In this document: in pieces, positions 40,687 to 50,044 of the stretch | Layout of the letters: each line of letters starts with the position of its first letter | Position numbering within the stretch: position 1 is the stretch's first letter | Source of the DNA: Flavobacterium tistrianum | Lineage (GTDB): Bacteria; Bacteroidota; Bacteroidia; Flavobacteriales; Flavobacteriaceae | Direction of reading: 5' to 3' | DNA: 64,000 bases | NCBI RefSeq assembly: GCF_003254545.1 | Contig: NZ_QJRH01000069.1 | Location: 124,001 to 188,000 of the forward strand | Position numbers and translations under genes: made by a program | Notes under the pieces: generated by a model | The model's input: only the letters and a program-made list of their open reading frames with translations | Database searches by the model: none | Told to the model about the DNA's origin: nothing

Positions 40687-43074
40687 TCATTCTAAATTTC
40701 TGTTACTGAAATAGTTAGACATAAAAGTCACAAAACTTACAATAGTAATTGTACTCAAAGGCATAATGATCGCAGCAACTAACGGAAGGAGGTTTCCTGT
40801 AACTGCAAATGCAAGTCCAACAACGTTGTACAGCAATGATAAGCCAAAACTCATTTTTATAATCGCAATTGCTTTATGAGAAAGCTTTAAAAAGTAATTG
40901 AGACGTGAAAATTCTGATGCATCTAAAATGGCATCACAAGCAGGAGAAAACACATTTACGTTTTCTGATATCGAAATCCCGACATTGCTTTGCGCCAAAG
41001 CTCCGGCATCATTGAGTCCATCGCCTACCATCATTACATTTTGGCCTTTTTCCTGAAGTTTCTTTATATATTCGAGCTTTTGCTCTGGTTTCTGATTGAA
41101 TATCAATTCGGTACCTTTTGGCAGAATCGCTTCTAGATTTGCTCTTTCACCATCATTATCACCAGAAAGTACTTTGATTTGATACTCTTTACTCAGATTT
41201 GCAAAAAGCTTTTCCAAACCTTCACGATATTGATTCTGGAAAGTAAATTTTCCGAAATAAATCTCCCCTATTTTAATATGTAATGCTGTTTTTTCTATTT
41301 CTGAACCATCTGCAACTATATCATTTACAAATTGTCCAGAACCAATTTTTATTTCGTTCCCATCAACAGTAGCCAAAATTCCTTTTCCTGTAAATTCTTG
41401 AAACTCTTCTATATTAATGCGTTTTGATTCTGGAAGAAAATCATAAAGCATTCGGCTTAAAGGGTGATTTGAACCTCGCAATACATTTTTAACCAATACA
41501 ACATCTGAATCTGAAATAGGATTTCCTTCATATATTATATTCGATTTTTTATTGGTTGTAATAGTCCCTGTTTTATCAAAAACAATCGTATCAACTTTGG
41601 CAAGCTGTTCAATTACAACAGCATTTTTCAAATAAAATTTCTTTTTACCTAAAATACGCAATATGTTTCCAAAAGTAAATGGAGCTGTAAGAGCCAAGGC
41701 ACAAGGACAAGCCACAATTAATACGGCCGTAAAGACATTAAAAGCGGTATTGGCATCTATAAAAATCCAATAACCAAAACCAGCAAATGCAATGAGCAAT
41801 AAGATGGGGGTAAAATATCGGCTTATCGCATCTGTTATGGTTTTGTGTTTCTGATCTACTTTTTTCTGAAAAATTTCGTTACTCCATAATTGAGTTAAAT
41901 AACTTTGAGAAACAGAATGCAAAACTTCCATTTCGATCACTTTTCCAATCTGTTTTCCGCCAGCAAATACCTTATCTCCAGATTTTTTAGTAATTGGGAC
42001 TGCTTCTCCCGTAACAAAACTATAATCTATTTCTGCGCTTTCGCTGATTAAAATTCCATCAACAGGAATAAGCTCCTGATTTCTAATTAACAATCGATCT
42101 CCTTTCAGAACATCATAAATCGCTACATTATCTTCAGAAGAATCTTTATTGATTTTGGTAACCGCAATTGGAAAATAGGATTTAAAATCTCTTTCGAAAC
42201 TTAAAAAACTATAGGTTTTAATCTGAAACATTTTACCAAGAAGCATAAAAAATATCAAACTGGCCAAACTGTCAAAAAAACCTGGGCTGTGATCCATTAG
42301 CATATCATAAGTACTGCGAATAAACATCACGATAATTCCTAAAGCAATCGGAATATCAATATTAAGCATTTTTGTTCTAATGCTATGATATGCAGAAACA
42401 TAATATCCGCTTGCTGAATACAAGAAAGTTGGTAATGCTAGAAGAAAAATCAGTAATCTGAAAAACGGTTTGTAACTATCGAGCCAGAACTCTTTCATTT
42501 CGAAATATTCCGGAAATGAAAGCAGCATAATATTTCCAAAACAGAAAAAAGCGACCCCCAATTTATAAGTTAAACTTCTATCTACTTTTGCTTTTGCGGA
42601 TCCGTAATTTTCTAAACTAATGTAAGGTTCATAACCTATAGAGCTTAGGAGATAAACTATTTCTTTTAAAGAAACTGCATCAGAATTAAAGGTAATTCTA
42701 ACTTTCTTTTCGTGAAAATTAACTTGAGAAGTGCTAATTCCTGACTGAAGACGGTTTAGATTTTCTAAAATCCAAATACAAGAACTGCAATGGATATGTG
42801 GAATATTTAGAGAAACAATTGAAGTGTTTCCTTCTTGAAATTCTAGAATTTTTGCCAATATGGCTTCGTTTTCTAAAAAATCATATTTTCCTTTGATGTC
42901 TTGCGGTGTGGCACCCGGAGACTTTTCAAAGTCATAATAAGATGTTAGGTCATTGATGCTGAAAATTTCGTAAACTGTTTTACAGCCTGTGCAACAAAAC
43001 TTTTTATAATCAAAATCAATTTCTTCATTTTGTTCAATAGTTAAACCACAATGAAAACAACTTTGCTCCCTCAT
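40687..43074 (-). CDS. ccoI: Copper-translocating P-type ATPase for cbb3 maturation (CcoI/FixI)
   Basis: A 795-aa inner-membrane P1B-ATPase that supplies copper to the oxidase. The N-terminus has a Cys-rich metal-binding module (CFHCG; CCTGCKTVYE) and an HMA domain with CSSCIW. About eight helices follow, with the metal-binding CPC in VACPCALALTAPF, phosphorylation site DKTGTIT, and hinge GDGLNDAGALAQSN. I start at ATG 43074 (MREQSCFHCG), since a 14-codon upstream extension from 43116 would run over the -7 element. FNR-type box 43125-43138 precedes it. It is upstream of the cco operon on the same strand but has its own promoter. Confidence 0.95.
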   Translation of the reverse strand: MREQSCFHCGLTIEQNEEIDFDYKKFCCTGCKTVYEIFSINDLTSYYDFEKSPGATPQDIKGKYDFLENEAILAKILEFQEGNTSIVSLNIPHIHCSSCIWILENLNRLQSGISTSQVNFHEKKVRITFNSDAVSLKEIVYLLSSIGYEPYISLENYGSAKAKVDRSLTYKLGVAFFCFGNIMLLSFPEYFEMKEFWLDSYKPFFRLLIFLLALPTFLYSASGYYVSAYHSIRTKMLNIDIPIALGIIVMFIRSTYDMLMDHSPGFFDSLASLIFFMLLGKMFQIKTYSFLSFERDFKSYFPIAVTKINKDSSEDNVAIYDVLKGDRLLIRNQELIPVDGILISESAEIDYSFVTGEAVPITKKSGDKVFAGGKQIGKVIEMEVLHSVSQSYLTQLWSNEIFQKKVDQKHKTITDAISRYFTPILLLIAFAGFGYWIFIDANTAFNVFTAVLIVACPCALALTAPFTFGNILRILGKKKFYLKNAVVIEQLAKVDTIVFDKTGTITTNKKSNIIYEGNPISDSDVVLVKNVLRGSNHPLSRMLYDFLPESKRINIEEFQEFTGKGILATVDGNEIKIGSGQFVNDIVADGSEIEKTALHIKIGEIYFGKFTFQNQYREGLEKLFANLSKEYQIKVLSGDNDGERANLEAILPKGTELIFNQKPEQKLEYIKKLQEKGQNVMMVGDGLNDAGALAQSNVGISISENVNVFSPACDAILDASEFSRLNYFLKLSHKAIAIIKMSFGLSLLYNVVGLAFAVTGNLLPLVAAIIMPLSTITIVSFVTFMSNYFSNRNLE

Positions 43075-43094
43075 AAACTTGTTTTTATTTGCCA

Positions 43095-43102
43095 CAAATT
43101 TC
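43095..43102 (-). promoter_or_regulatory. -7-like element GAAATTTG of ccoI
   Basis: One mismatch to TAnnTTTG on the minus strand, 20 bases before the start codon and exactly 33 bases (centre to centre) from the FNR-type box. Confidence 0.6.
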
Positions 43103-43124
43103 CAATTAAAGCACAATTATTAAG

Positions 43125-43138
43125 ATGATAATTGTCAT
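43125..43138 (-). promoter_or_regulatory. FNR-type box between ccoI and the Fnr-like gene
   Basis: ATGATAATTGTCAT, a palindrome with one mismatched pair. It may also affect the divergent regulator gene. Confidence 0.78.
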
Positions 43139-43250
43139 GTTATTTTGAAATTGGATTCCTAAATTTATAAAATAAAAAGCTCAAAAAAGAACTAACCCTA
43201 ATTTATAATAAATTTACCTTATAAAGGTGGTTAAAACCCTCAAATATCCT

Positions 43251-43258
43251 TACTTTTG
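43251..43258 (+). promoter_or_regulatory. -7 element TACTTTTG of the Fnr-like gene
   Basis: Perfect TAnnTTTG, 18 bases before ATG 43277. The box at 43125-43138 is about 123 bases upstream, too far for class II activation. Confidence 0.6.
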
Positions 43259-43276
43259 CAGCAAACAAATATTGTC

Positions 43277-43960
43277 ATGAATAAATGTGATCAATGCATT
43301 GTACGCCAGTTAAGCTCATTAAAAGCCCTTAACAAAGAAGAAGTTATAAAATTAGCCAGCAGCAAAACAACTTACAAAATTAAGAAAGGTGAGGCTCTTT
43401 TTGAAGAAGGCGAAGTAACCAATGGTGTCTTTTGTGTAAAAGATGGTGTTGGAAAACTCTCAAAACTGAGCGCAAACGGAAAAGACCAAATTGTAAAATT
43501 GGTAAAATCTGGCGAACTTCTTGGGCAACGTTCTATGATTAGCAATGAGCCTGCAAATCTGACTGCAAAAGCGATTGCTGACATGGAAGTTTGTTTTATT
43601 CCTAAAACTGAAATCATTAATTTCTTTAATAACAACAATCAGTTTTCTTTAAACATGATGCAATCTGTATGCGAAGATTTAAAGGAATCTGAAAACGAAA
43701 AAATTGCACTTGTTCAAAAAACAGTTAAGCAGAGGCTTGCCGAAACTTTACTGCATTTACATGATGAGTTTGGCGAAGATGCCGATAAAACACTTAAAGT
43801 GCAATTAACAAGAGAAGAACTTGCTGGTATTATTGGAACTGCTACCGAAAGCTGTATTCGTCTATTATCTGATTTTAATAAATTGGGATTAATAGAATTA
43901 GTTGGTAAAAAAATCATGCTTAAAGATGTTCGCGCTTTAAAGAAATTGGCAGACAATTAG
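43277..43960 (+). CDS. Crp/Fnr-family regulator, candidate oxygen sensor
   Basis: A 227-aa regulator: a cNMP-like β-barrel (residues ~20-115, VFCVKDGVGKLSKLSANGKD; KLVKSGELLGQRSMIS), dimerisation helix, and a winged HTH (LTREELAGIIGTATESCIRL). Cysteines at 4 and 7 (MNKCDQC), 53 and 106; C106 in MEVCFIPK occupies the place of the fourth cluster ligand of E. coli FNR (VCEIP). This permits an Fe-S cluster but the N-terminal set is not canonical. The recognition helix keeps Glu and Arg of FNR. Divergent from ccoI and next to FNR-type boxes. ATG 43277 is preferred over TTG 43256, which lies in the -7 element. Its stop overlaps the mazG stop. Confidence 0.85.
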   Translation: MNKCDQCIVRQLSSLKALNKEEVIKLASSKTTYKIKKGEALFEEGEVTNGVFCVKDGVGKLSKLSANGKDQIVKLVKSGELLGQRSMISNEPANLTAKAIADMEVCFIPKTEIINFFNNNNQFSLNMMQSVCEDLKESENEKIALVQKTVKQRLAETLLHLHDEFGEDADKTLKVQLTREELAGIIGTATESCIRLLSDFNKLGLIELVGKKIMLKDVRALKKLADN

Positions 43961-44727
43961 AGTTTTTTAGCCTCATTCCAGAAAACATCCATTTCTGTAA
44001 GCGTCATATCCATTAATGGTTTTCCTAATTCATTTGCTTTACTTTCTAGATATTGAAAACGTTTAATGAATTTTTTATTGGTTCTTTCTAAAGCATCTTC
44101 TGGATTTACATTCAAAAATCGAGCGTAATTAATCATAGAAAACAAAACATCTCCGAATTCATCTTCGATTTTGTCTTGCTTTCCAGATTTTACTTCGTCT
44201 TGCAATTCCTGTAATTCTTCTTGGACTTTATCCCAAACCTGATGAGGTTCTTCCCAATCAAAGCCCACTCCTTTTACCTTATCTTGAATTCGGCTTGCTT
44301 TGACCATTGCAGGAAGACTTCTCGGAACACCTTCTAAAACTGATTTTTTACCTTCTTTAAGTTTTAGCTTTTCCCAGTTTTGTTTTACCTCTTCTTCATT
44401 TTCTACTTTTACGTCTCCGTAAATATGAGGATGACGATGAATCAGTTTGTCACAGATTTCATTACAAACATCAGCAATATCAAAATCATTGGTTTCACTG
44501 CCTATTTTGGCATAGAAAACAATATGAAGCAGTAAATCACCTAATTCTTTTTTAACTTCATTTAAATCATTGTCTAGAATAGCATCGCCCAATTCATAAG
44601 TTTCTTCGATTGTCAAATGTCTTAATGTCTGCAGCGTTTGCTTTTTATCCCACGGACATTGCTCACGAAGTTCATCCATGATATTTAATAATCTCTCAAA
44701 TGCTTTTAACTGGTTTTCTCTACTCAT
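43957..44727 (-). CDS. mazG: Nucleoside triphosphate pyrophosphohydrolase MazG
   Basis: A 256-aa house-cleaning enzyme that hydrolyses (d)NTPs to NMP and PPi. Two MazG domains: the first with CPWDKKQTLQTLRHLTIEET and the metal-binding EExxE/ExxD pattern (EETYELGDAI; KKELGDLLLHIVFYA), the second with EELQELQDEV and KIEDEFGDVLFSMINYARF. Length is standard. It converges on the Fnr-like gene with overlapping stop codons (four bases). On the minus strand it follows def and the DUF5606 gene, and could be co-transcribed, but a hairpin at 44772-44802 separates it. Confidence 0.95.
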   Translation of the reverse strand: MSRENQLKAFERLLNIMDELREQCPWDKKQTLQTLRHLTIEETYELGDAILDNDLNEVKKELGDLLLHIVFYAKIGSETNDFDIADVCNEICDKLIHRHPHIYGDVKVENEEEVKQNWEKLKLKEGKKSVLEGVPRSLPAMVKASRIQDKVKGVGFDWEEPHQVWDKVQEELQELQDEVKSGKQDKIEDEFGDVLFSMINYARFLNVNPEDALERTNKKFIKRFQYLESKANELGKPLMDMTLTEMDVFWNEAKKL

Positions 44728-44771
44728 TTTAAAGTTTCTTTTGATTTAAACTCGATTCTGTAAAATTAAAA

Positions 44772-44802
44772 AATCCTGTCAAGAAAACATCTTAACAGGA
44801 TT
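44772..44802 (-). terminator. Terminator after the DUF5606 gene
   Basis: Stem AATCCTGT (44772-44779) / ACAGGATT (44795-44802) with an A-run on the left (T-run on minus). Confidence 0.75.
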
Positions 44803-44824
44803 ATATATGTTTAAAGAAAAACTG

Positions 44825-45310
44825 CTATTCTTCTTTTTTAGCTTTTGCTTTCTTAGCCGCTGGAGCTTTTTTAGGCTTTTCAGCAGCTACTGGAGCTTCT
44901 TCTTTTGGTTCTTCAGCTGCAGGAGCTAAATCTGTAACTAACCCTTTTGCTTGAAGTGTGTTATACCAGCTTAATACTTTTTTGATATCTGATGGATAAA
45001 CTCTTTCTTCATCATAATCAGGAAGAATTTGTTTAAAATAAGCAGACAAAGTAGCGTTGTCTTCTTTGTGAGAAATCGCTTGACCTTTGTTTTCTTTAAC
45101 GGAAATCTGCTGCATTACTTCAGTTAACGGTTTTTCGCCTTCATAAGTATAAATCGAAATTTCAGACAATAAACTTACATTGCTTTTTAGATTTACAGTA
45201 ATCTTCTTCCCATCAATTAATGATTCCGCCACAAAACCTGTACGAGTTTGTACTTTTAATTCGTATAAACCTGGTTTTCCTGAAATGGCTAAAATTTTCG
45301 TTAAATTCAT
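44825..45310 (-). CDS. DUF5606 domain protein
   Basis: A 161-aa Bacteroidota-specific protein of unknown function. The conserved N-terminal ~125 residues start LTKILAISGKPGLYELKVQT and include LLSEISIYTYEGEKPLTEVM and YPSDIKKVLSWYNTL. The C-terminal tail of about 35 residues is low-complexity Ala/Lys/Pro/Glu (EKPKKAPAAKKAKAKKEE), probably disordered and perhaps nucleic-acid-binding. It follows def by 61 bases, a neighbourhood common in Flavobacteria. Confidence 0.88.
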   Translation of the reverse strand: MNLTKILAISGKPGLYELKVQTRTGFVAESLIDGKKITVNLKSNVSLLSEISIYTYEGEKPLTEVMQQISVKENKGQAISHKEDNATLSAYFKQILPDYDEERVYPSDIKKVLSWYNTLQAKGLVTDLAPAAEEPKEEAPVAAEKPKKAPAAKKAKAKKEE

Positions 45311-45371
45311 TTTTATTAAAATTAGTATTAAGAATTTTATTTATTTTTTGTTTCTAAATTATTTAGAAAAC

Positions 45372-45962
45372 TTATCTTGCTTTTTTAGCTGCAAAAAATT
45401 TCATTCTATATTCCTGAGACGTTTTTCCTTCAGTAATATTTTTCAATTTCTTTTGGATTAAACGTTTTTTTAGAGATGAGATTTTATCTGTAAACAAGAT
45501 TCCTTCAATGTGATCATATTCGTGTTGGATAACTCGTGCGATTAATCCGTCAAATACTTCTGTTTTCATTACAAAATCTTCTTCACAATATTCGATTGTA
45601 ACAGTTGGCTTTCTGTAAACGTCTTCACGCACATCAGGAATGCTCAAACAGCCTTCATTAAATCCCCACTCTTCTCCTTCTTCTTTAACGATTTTAGCAT
45701 TGATAAAAGTCTTTTTGAAACCTTTCAAATCTTTTTGTTCCTCTGAAGGAAGATCCTCATCATCACTAAAAGGCGTTGTATCTATCACAAACAAACGAAT
45801 TGGCAGTCCAACTTGCGGCGCTGCAAGTCCAACTCCATACGCATTGTACATAGTCTCGTACATATTTGCGATCGTTTCTTTTAGGTTTGGATATTCTGGT
45901 GTAATATCCTGTCCTACTTTTCTTAAAACAGGATCACCGTATCCTACAATTGGTAAAATCAT
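45372..45962 (-). CDS. def: Peptide deformylase
   Basis: Removes the formyl group from nascent proteins, metal-dependent. The 196-aa protein has all three motifs: GVGLAAPQVG, EGCLSIP and the metal site HEYDHIEG. An insertion of about 20 acidic residues (PFSDDEDLPSEEQKD) sits between motifs 1 and 2, as usual in Bacteroidota type enzymes. It probably forms an operon with the DUF5606 gene. ruvX, often directly upstream in related genomes, is here about 4 kb away, separated by the FUSC and mqo genes. Confidence 0.96.
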   Translation of the reverse strand: MILPIVGYGDPVLRKVGQDITPEYPNLKETIANMYETMYNAYGVGLAAPQVGLPIRLFVIDTTPFSDDEDLPSEEQKDLKGFKKTFINAKIVKEEGEEWGFNEGCLSIPDVREDVYRKPTVTIEYCEEDFVMKTEVFDGLIARVIQHEYDHIEGILFTDKISSLKKRLIQKKLKNITEGKTSQEYRMKFFAAKKAR

Positions 45963-46162
45963 TTGTTTTTATTTATATTTTAATGTGCTGCAAAAACAGA
46001 ATTAAAGTTCTGATATTTCAGCTGGCAAAAATAGTAAAAAATAGTCAATGAATAATTCTTATAATGTATTATTCGTATTTTTTACTTGATCCTAAAAATC
46101 TCATCCATAATTATGCCAAAATCACTCCTACAATTCTTACCTTTGTTAGTAAACCTCTTTTT

Positions 46163-48385
46163 ATGATTGATAGAATTTCGAAATTTACTAACAGCACTTC
46201 CTTTCTAAATGCCTCTAAAGTAACTATTGCTTCTGTTGTTCCTGTCTTAGTTTTAAATTTTCTAGGTCATTTTGAAATTGGTTTTACAATTGCGCTTGGT
46301 GCGTTTTATACTTATCCCAGCGATATTCCGAGTTCTCTCAGCCATAAAATAAAAGGATTAATTGCAGCTTCTTTTATAGTTTCTGGAGTTAACCTTTTGG
46401 TCAATCTCGTTTATCCGTATCCTTTACTTTTTTATATCTTTTTAGGTTTTCTGCTGTTTTTATGTTCCATGATTTCAGTTTATGGACAACGAGCTACCTT
46501 AATTTCTTTCTCTGCTTTATTATCAATCTCTCTATCTTTCGGGCATTTACATGAAGGTTGGGAAGCTTTTGAATATTCTGGCTTCATTTTTATTGGAGGA
46601 ATCCTTTATTTAATAGTATCTCTTGTTTTTCATTTTGTACAACCCTATAAATATGTCGAATTACAAATTGCGGAAGGAATAAAACTCACTGCAAAATATC
46701 TCAAATTAAGAGGTGATTTATGGAGCCCCGAAGCGAATAGAACAGCCATTATCGAAAAACAACTTGCTGTACAGGTAGAATTGAATCTTATCCATGAAGA
46801 TTTAAGAAAAATGCTTATTGGAAACCAGAATGCATCTGGAACTACTAGTCAAAATCGAAAAATGCTTTTGGTTTTTATCACTTTAGTCGAAATTCAAGAA
46901 TTGGCATTATATACCTCTTTTGACCACAGCAAACTTCATGAAAAATTTGCCAAACACCCTGATGTTTTAAGAACGTACCAAAATGTGGCATATAAATTGG
47001 CTTCAACTCTCAAAAAACTCTCAAAAAATGTTAGTCATATTAGTACTTATGTTGACAAACATGATTTGAAAAACGAATTGGACGCTCTAGAATTTGCCAT
47101 TTTTGATTATGAAAAATCATTAGGAAAAGAAGAAGCCGCAGAAGGCGTTTTAATGCTGACCAATATGCTGAAATATGCTAAAAATCAGGTTGGAAAAATC
47201 AAAACCATCCAACGTGCGCTTTCTTTGGCAATGCAATCTTACAAATTGAAAGATCAAGACAAAGAGCTTGAAAAATTCCTTACGCCACAATATTATCCGC
47301 TTAGAACTTTAATTGAAAACTTAAGTTATTCTTCCTCAATTTTCAGACATTCAATACGATTAACGATTACTATTTTGATCGGTTTTTTTCTTGGACATGT
47401 GTTGCCATTTCAAAACGTATATTGGATTCTGCTGACCATTGTCGTAATCATGCGTCCTGGTTATGGTTTAACAAAAGAACGATCGTATAACAGAATGTTC
47501 GGTACTGTTTTAGGAGGAATTATAGCTTTCGGAATTGTATCTGTTATCCAAAATCATGTTGCATTGAGCATTTTCTCTATTGTATGCATGCTTCTTGGAA
47601 TCTCGTTTACCCAAATCAATTATAGGATCAGCGCAACATTTGTCACGATGTACGTCGTTTTCATCTACGGAATTTTAACTCCGGATATTAATGAAGTAAT
47701 TCAGTATAGAATATTGGATACCCTTGCGGGAGCAACTTTAGCTTTTATTGCCAATCAGTTTTTATGGCCAGCTTGGGAATTTATTAACACGCCCATTCAT
47801 ATTGAAAACACGATTCGAGCCAATAGAAATTACTTAAAAGAGATTGCCGATTTTTATAATAAAAAAGGAGAAGTTCCTACTTCATATCGTCTAGCAAGAA
47901 AAAATGCCTTTGTTGAAATAGGAAATTTAATGACTTCTTTTCAGCGTATGATGCAGGAACCTAAGTCGAAACAAAAAACAATGCCTTTGGTAAATAAGCT
48001 GGTGGTTTTAAATCACTCTTTATTATCTGCTTTGGCATCCTTGTCGACATATATTCAGTCTCATCAAACCACTTCAGCGTCTGATTCTTTTAACTACATT
48101 ATTAAAACAATTTTAGCCAATTTGGACCATTCCATTTCTGTTTTAAGAAACGAAGTCGTGGTACAAGATACTTTTTTCGAAAAAGAAGATGTGACTTTAC
48201 AATTTGAAGAATTAAAACGTAGACATTTTACTCGTTTGGCAGAAGATGATGATTTGGATAAAGAAACGCGTCAGGCCAAAATGCAAGAAGCGCAAATGGT
48301 AATTGAGCAATTGATTTGGATGAGCAATCTGGCAGAAAAAATTCTAAAAAACACAACCGACTTAAAAGCAACAAATCCAGATTAA
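46163..48385 (+). CDS. FUSC/YccS-family inner-membrane protein
   Basis: A 740-aa membrane protein. Two membrane halves, residues ~20-165 and ~400-540, each with about five helices (VTIASVVPVLVLNFLGHF; LTITILIGFFLGHVLPF; LLTIVVIMRPGYGLTKERSY with the FUSC signature), are separated by a large cytoplasmic helical region and followed by a cytoplasmic tail. Family members are presumed efflux or aromatic-acid exporters related to AaeB and YccS; substrate unknown. ATG 46163 is chosen, as the preceding 33 codons from 46064 are atypical. Convergent with mqo and ended by a terminator that overlaps its stop. Confidence 0.88.
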   Translation: MIDRISKFTNSTSFLNASKVTIASVVPVLVLNFLGHFEIGFTIALGAFYTYPSDIPSSLSHKIKGLIAASFIVSGVNLLVNLVYPYPLLFYIFLGFLLFLCSMISVYGQRATLISFSALLSISLSFGHLHEGWEAFEYSGFIFIGGILYLIVSLVFHFVQPYKYVELQIAEGIKLTAKYLKLRGDLWSPEANRTAIIEKQLAVQVELNLIHEDLRKMLIGNQNASGTTSQNRKMLLVFITLVEIQELALYTSFDHSKLHEKFAKHPDVLRTYQNVAYKLASTLKKLSKNVSHISTYVDKHDLKNELDALEFAIFDYEKSLGKEEAAEGVLMLTNMLKYAKNQVGKIKTIQRALSLAMQSYKLKDQDKELEKFLTPQYYPLRTLIENLSYSSSIFRHSIRLTITILIGFFLGHVLPFQNVYWILLTIVVIMRPGYGLTKERSYNRMFGTVLGGIIAFGIVSVIQNHVALSIFSIVCMLLGISFTQINYRISATFVTMYVVFIYGILTPDINEVIQYRILDTLAGATLAFIANQFLWPAWEFINTPIHIENTIRANRNYLKEIADFYNKKGEVPTSYRLARKNAFVEIGNLMTSFQRMMQEPKSKQKTMPLVNKLVVLNHSLLSALASLSTYIQSHQTTSASDSFNYIIKTILANLDHSISVLRNEVVVQDTFFEKEDVTLQFEELKRRHFTRLAEDDDLDKETRQAKMQEAQMVIEQLIWMSNLAEKILKNTTDLKATNPD

Positions 48386-48405
48386 TTCATCTGGATTTGT
48401 TTTTT
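48373..48405 (+). terminator. Terminator overlapping the FUSC stop codon
   Basis: Stem AAATCCAGA (48373-48381) / TCTGGATTT (48390-48398) then T-run; the stop codon lies in the loop. Confidence 0.82.
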
Positions 48406-48424
48406 ATATTAAAATATATGAAGC

Positions 48425-49918
48425 TTAATTTAATTTTAAAACTTCTGCTGTTTGTTTTCTAAGCTGTTCTAAAAGTTCTGGCTTATCATTTAAAGTTTGT
48501 CCGTAAGAAGGAATCATTGTTTTTAATTTCGCTTGCCATTCTGGTGTTTTAATTTGATTTGTAAAACATCTGCTTACCAAATCAACCATAATTGCCACAG
48601 CTGTAGAAGCTCCTGGAGAAGCACCTAATAAAACTGCTAAAGTTCCGTCATGCGTATTGATAACTTCTGTACCAAACTCTAAAACTCCGCCTTCTTTTTC
48701 ATCTTTTTTGATAACCTGAACACGTTGTCCAGCTTTTTCCAATTTCCAGTCTTTAGAACGTGCTGTCGGAAGGTATTCGCGTAACGCTTTCATTCTGTCT
48801 TTTGGAGACTGACGAACTTGCTCAATCAAATATTTCGTTAATGGAATATTATGATATCCTGCAGCCAGCATTGGGATTAAATTGTTTGGTTTAATAGACA
48901 TCGGCAAATCTAAATAAGAACCATTTTTAAGGAAACGAGTTGAAAATCCTGCAAATGGACCAAAAAGAAGTGCTTTTTCGCCATCAATTACACGAGTATC
49001 AATATGTGGAACAGACATTGGAGGAGCTCCAACACTTGCTTTTCCATAAACTTTTGCTTGGTGTTTTGCAATTACTTCTGGATTTGTACATTTCAGCCAT
49101 TGTCCGCTTACGGGGAAACCTCCATATCCGTTTCCTTCAGGAACATTTGCTTTCTCCAATAAAGGAAGAGAACCTCCTCCTGCACCAATAAATACAAATT
49201 TCGTATAGGCTTTACGAGTAGTTCCTGTTGACAGATCTTTAATTTTAATTCTCCAAGATTTATCCTCACGCTGTCTTAATTTTTTAACTTCGTGATTGAA
49301 GAACAAAGAAACACCGTCTAGTTTTTCTAAGTAATTGAACATACTTCTTGTTAAAGCACCAAAATTAACATCGGTACCAATTTCCATATGTGTCGCTGCT
49401 AATTTCTCATCAGCATTTCTGCCTTCCATTACTAACGGCATCCATTTCTGAAGTTGTTCAAAATCGGTGCTAAAAGTCATGTCGGCAAAGATTGGATTGC
49501 TCTGAAGCACTTCAAATCTCTTTTTTAAATAATCTACGTTTTTATCTCCCCACACAAAACTCATATGAGGCACGCTTTTAATAAAATTATCCGGAGATGG
49601 CACTTTATTTTGCTGTACTAAGTAAGACCAAAACTGGCGAGAAATCTCAAATGATTCTGCAATGCTTATTGCTTTTTTAGGATCTATGCTTCCGTCTGCC
49701 TTTTCTGGAGTATAATTTAGTTCACAAAAAGCAGAGTGTCCAGTTCCTGCATTATTCCAAGCATCAGAGCTTTCTGCTGCAGCAACATCTAATCTTTCGT
49801 AAATTTCAATTTTTATATCTGGTTGTAATTCTTTCAAAATTACCCCTAGAGTGGCACTCATTATTCCAGCGCCAATGAGTACTACATCACTATTTGAACG
49901 TATGGTTTCGTCAGGCAT
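48425..49918 (-). CDS. mqo: Malate:quinone oxidoreductase
   Basis: FAD enzyme of the TCA cycle on the membrane surface; it oxidises malate to oxaloacetate and reduces quinone. It is 497 aa, the family length. The FAD-binding loop [18 protein letters not shown] is close to the N-terminus, followed by [36 protein letters not shown] and the C-terminal [16 protein letters not shown] start at ATG 49918 because the 15 codons from 49963 lack similarity to the family. Single gene, convergent with the FUSC gene. Confidence 0.96.
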   Translation of the reverse strand: MPDETIRSNSDVVLIGAGIMSATLGVILKELQPDIKIEIYERLDVAAAESSDAWNNAGTGHSAFCELNYTPEKADGSIDPKKAISIAESFEISRQFWSYLVQQNKVPSPDNFIKSVPHMSFVWGDKNVDYLKKRFEVLQSNPIFADMTFSTDFEQLQKWMPLVMEGRNADEKLAATHMEIGTDVNFGALTRSMFNYLEKLDGVSLFFNHEVKKLRQREDKSWRIKIKDLSTGTTRKAYTKFVFIGAGGGSLPLLEKANVPEGNGYGGFPVSGQWLKCTNPEVIAKHQAKVYGKASVGAPPMSVPHIDTRVIDGEKALLFGPFAGFSTRFLKNGSYLDLPMSIKPNNLIPMLAAGYHNIPLTKYLIEQVRQSPKDRMKALREYLPTARSKDWKLEKAGQRVQVIKKDEKEGGVLEFGTEVINTHDGTLAVLLGASPGASTAVAIMVDLVSRCFTNQIKTPEWQAKLKTMIPSYGQTLNDKPELLEQLRKQTAEVLKLN

Positions 49919-50044
49919 AACAGTATTTTTATTTAAAGTGCAAAGGTACTTTTTTAATTGCAAAAAAAAACTAATTTTTAGATGATAAAAGTTAGGATTT
50001 TCTAAAAACCATTAAATTATAAATAAAAAATACGACGAACAGCG

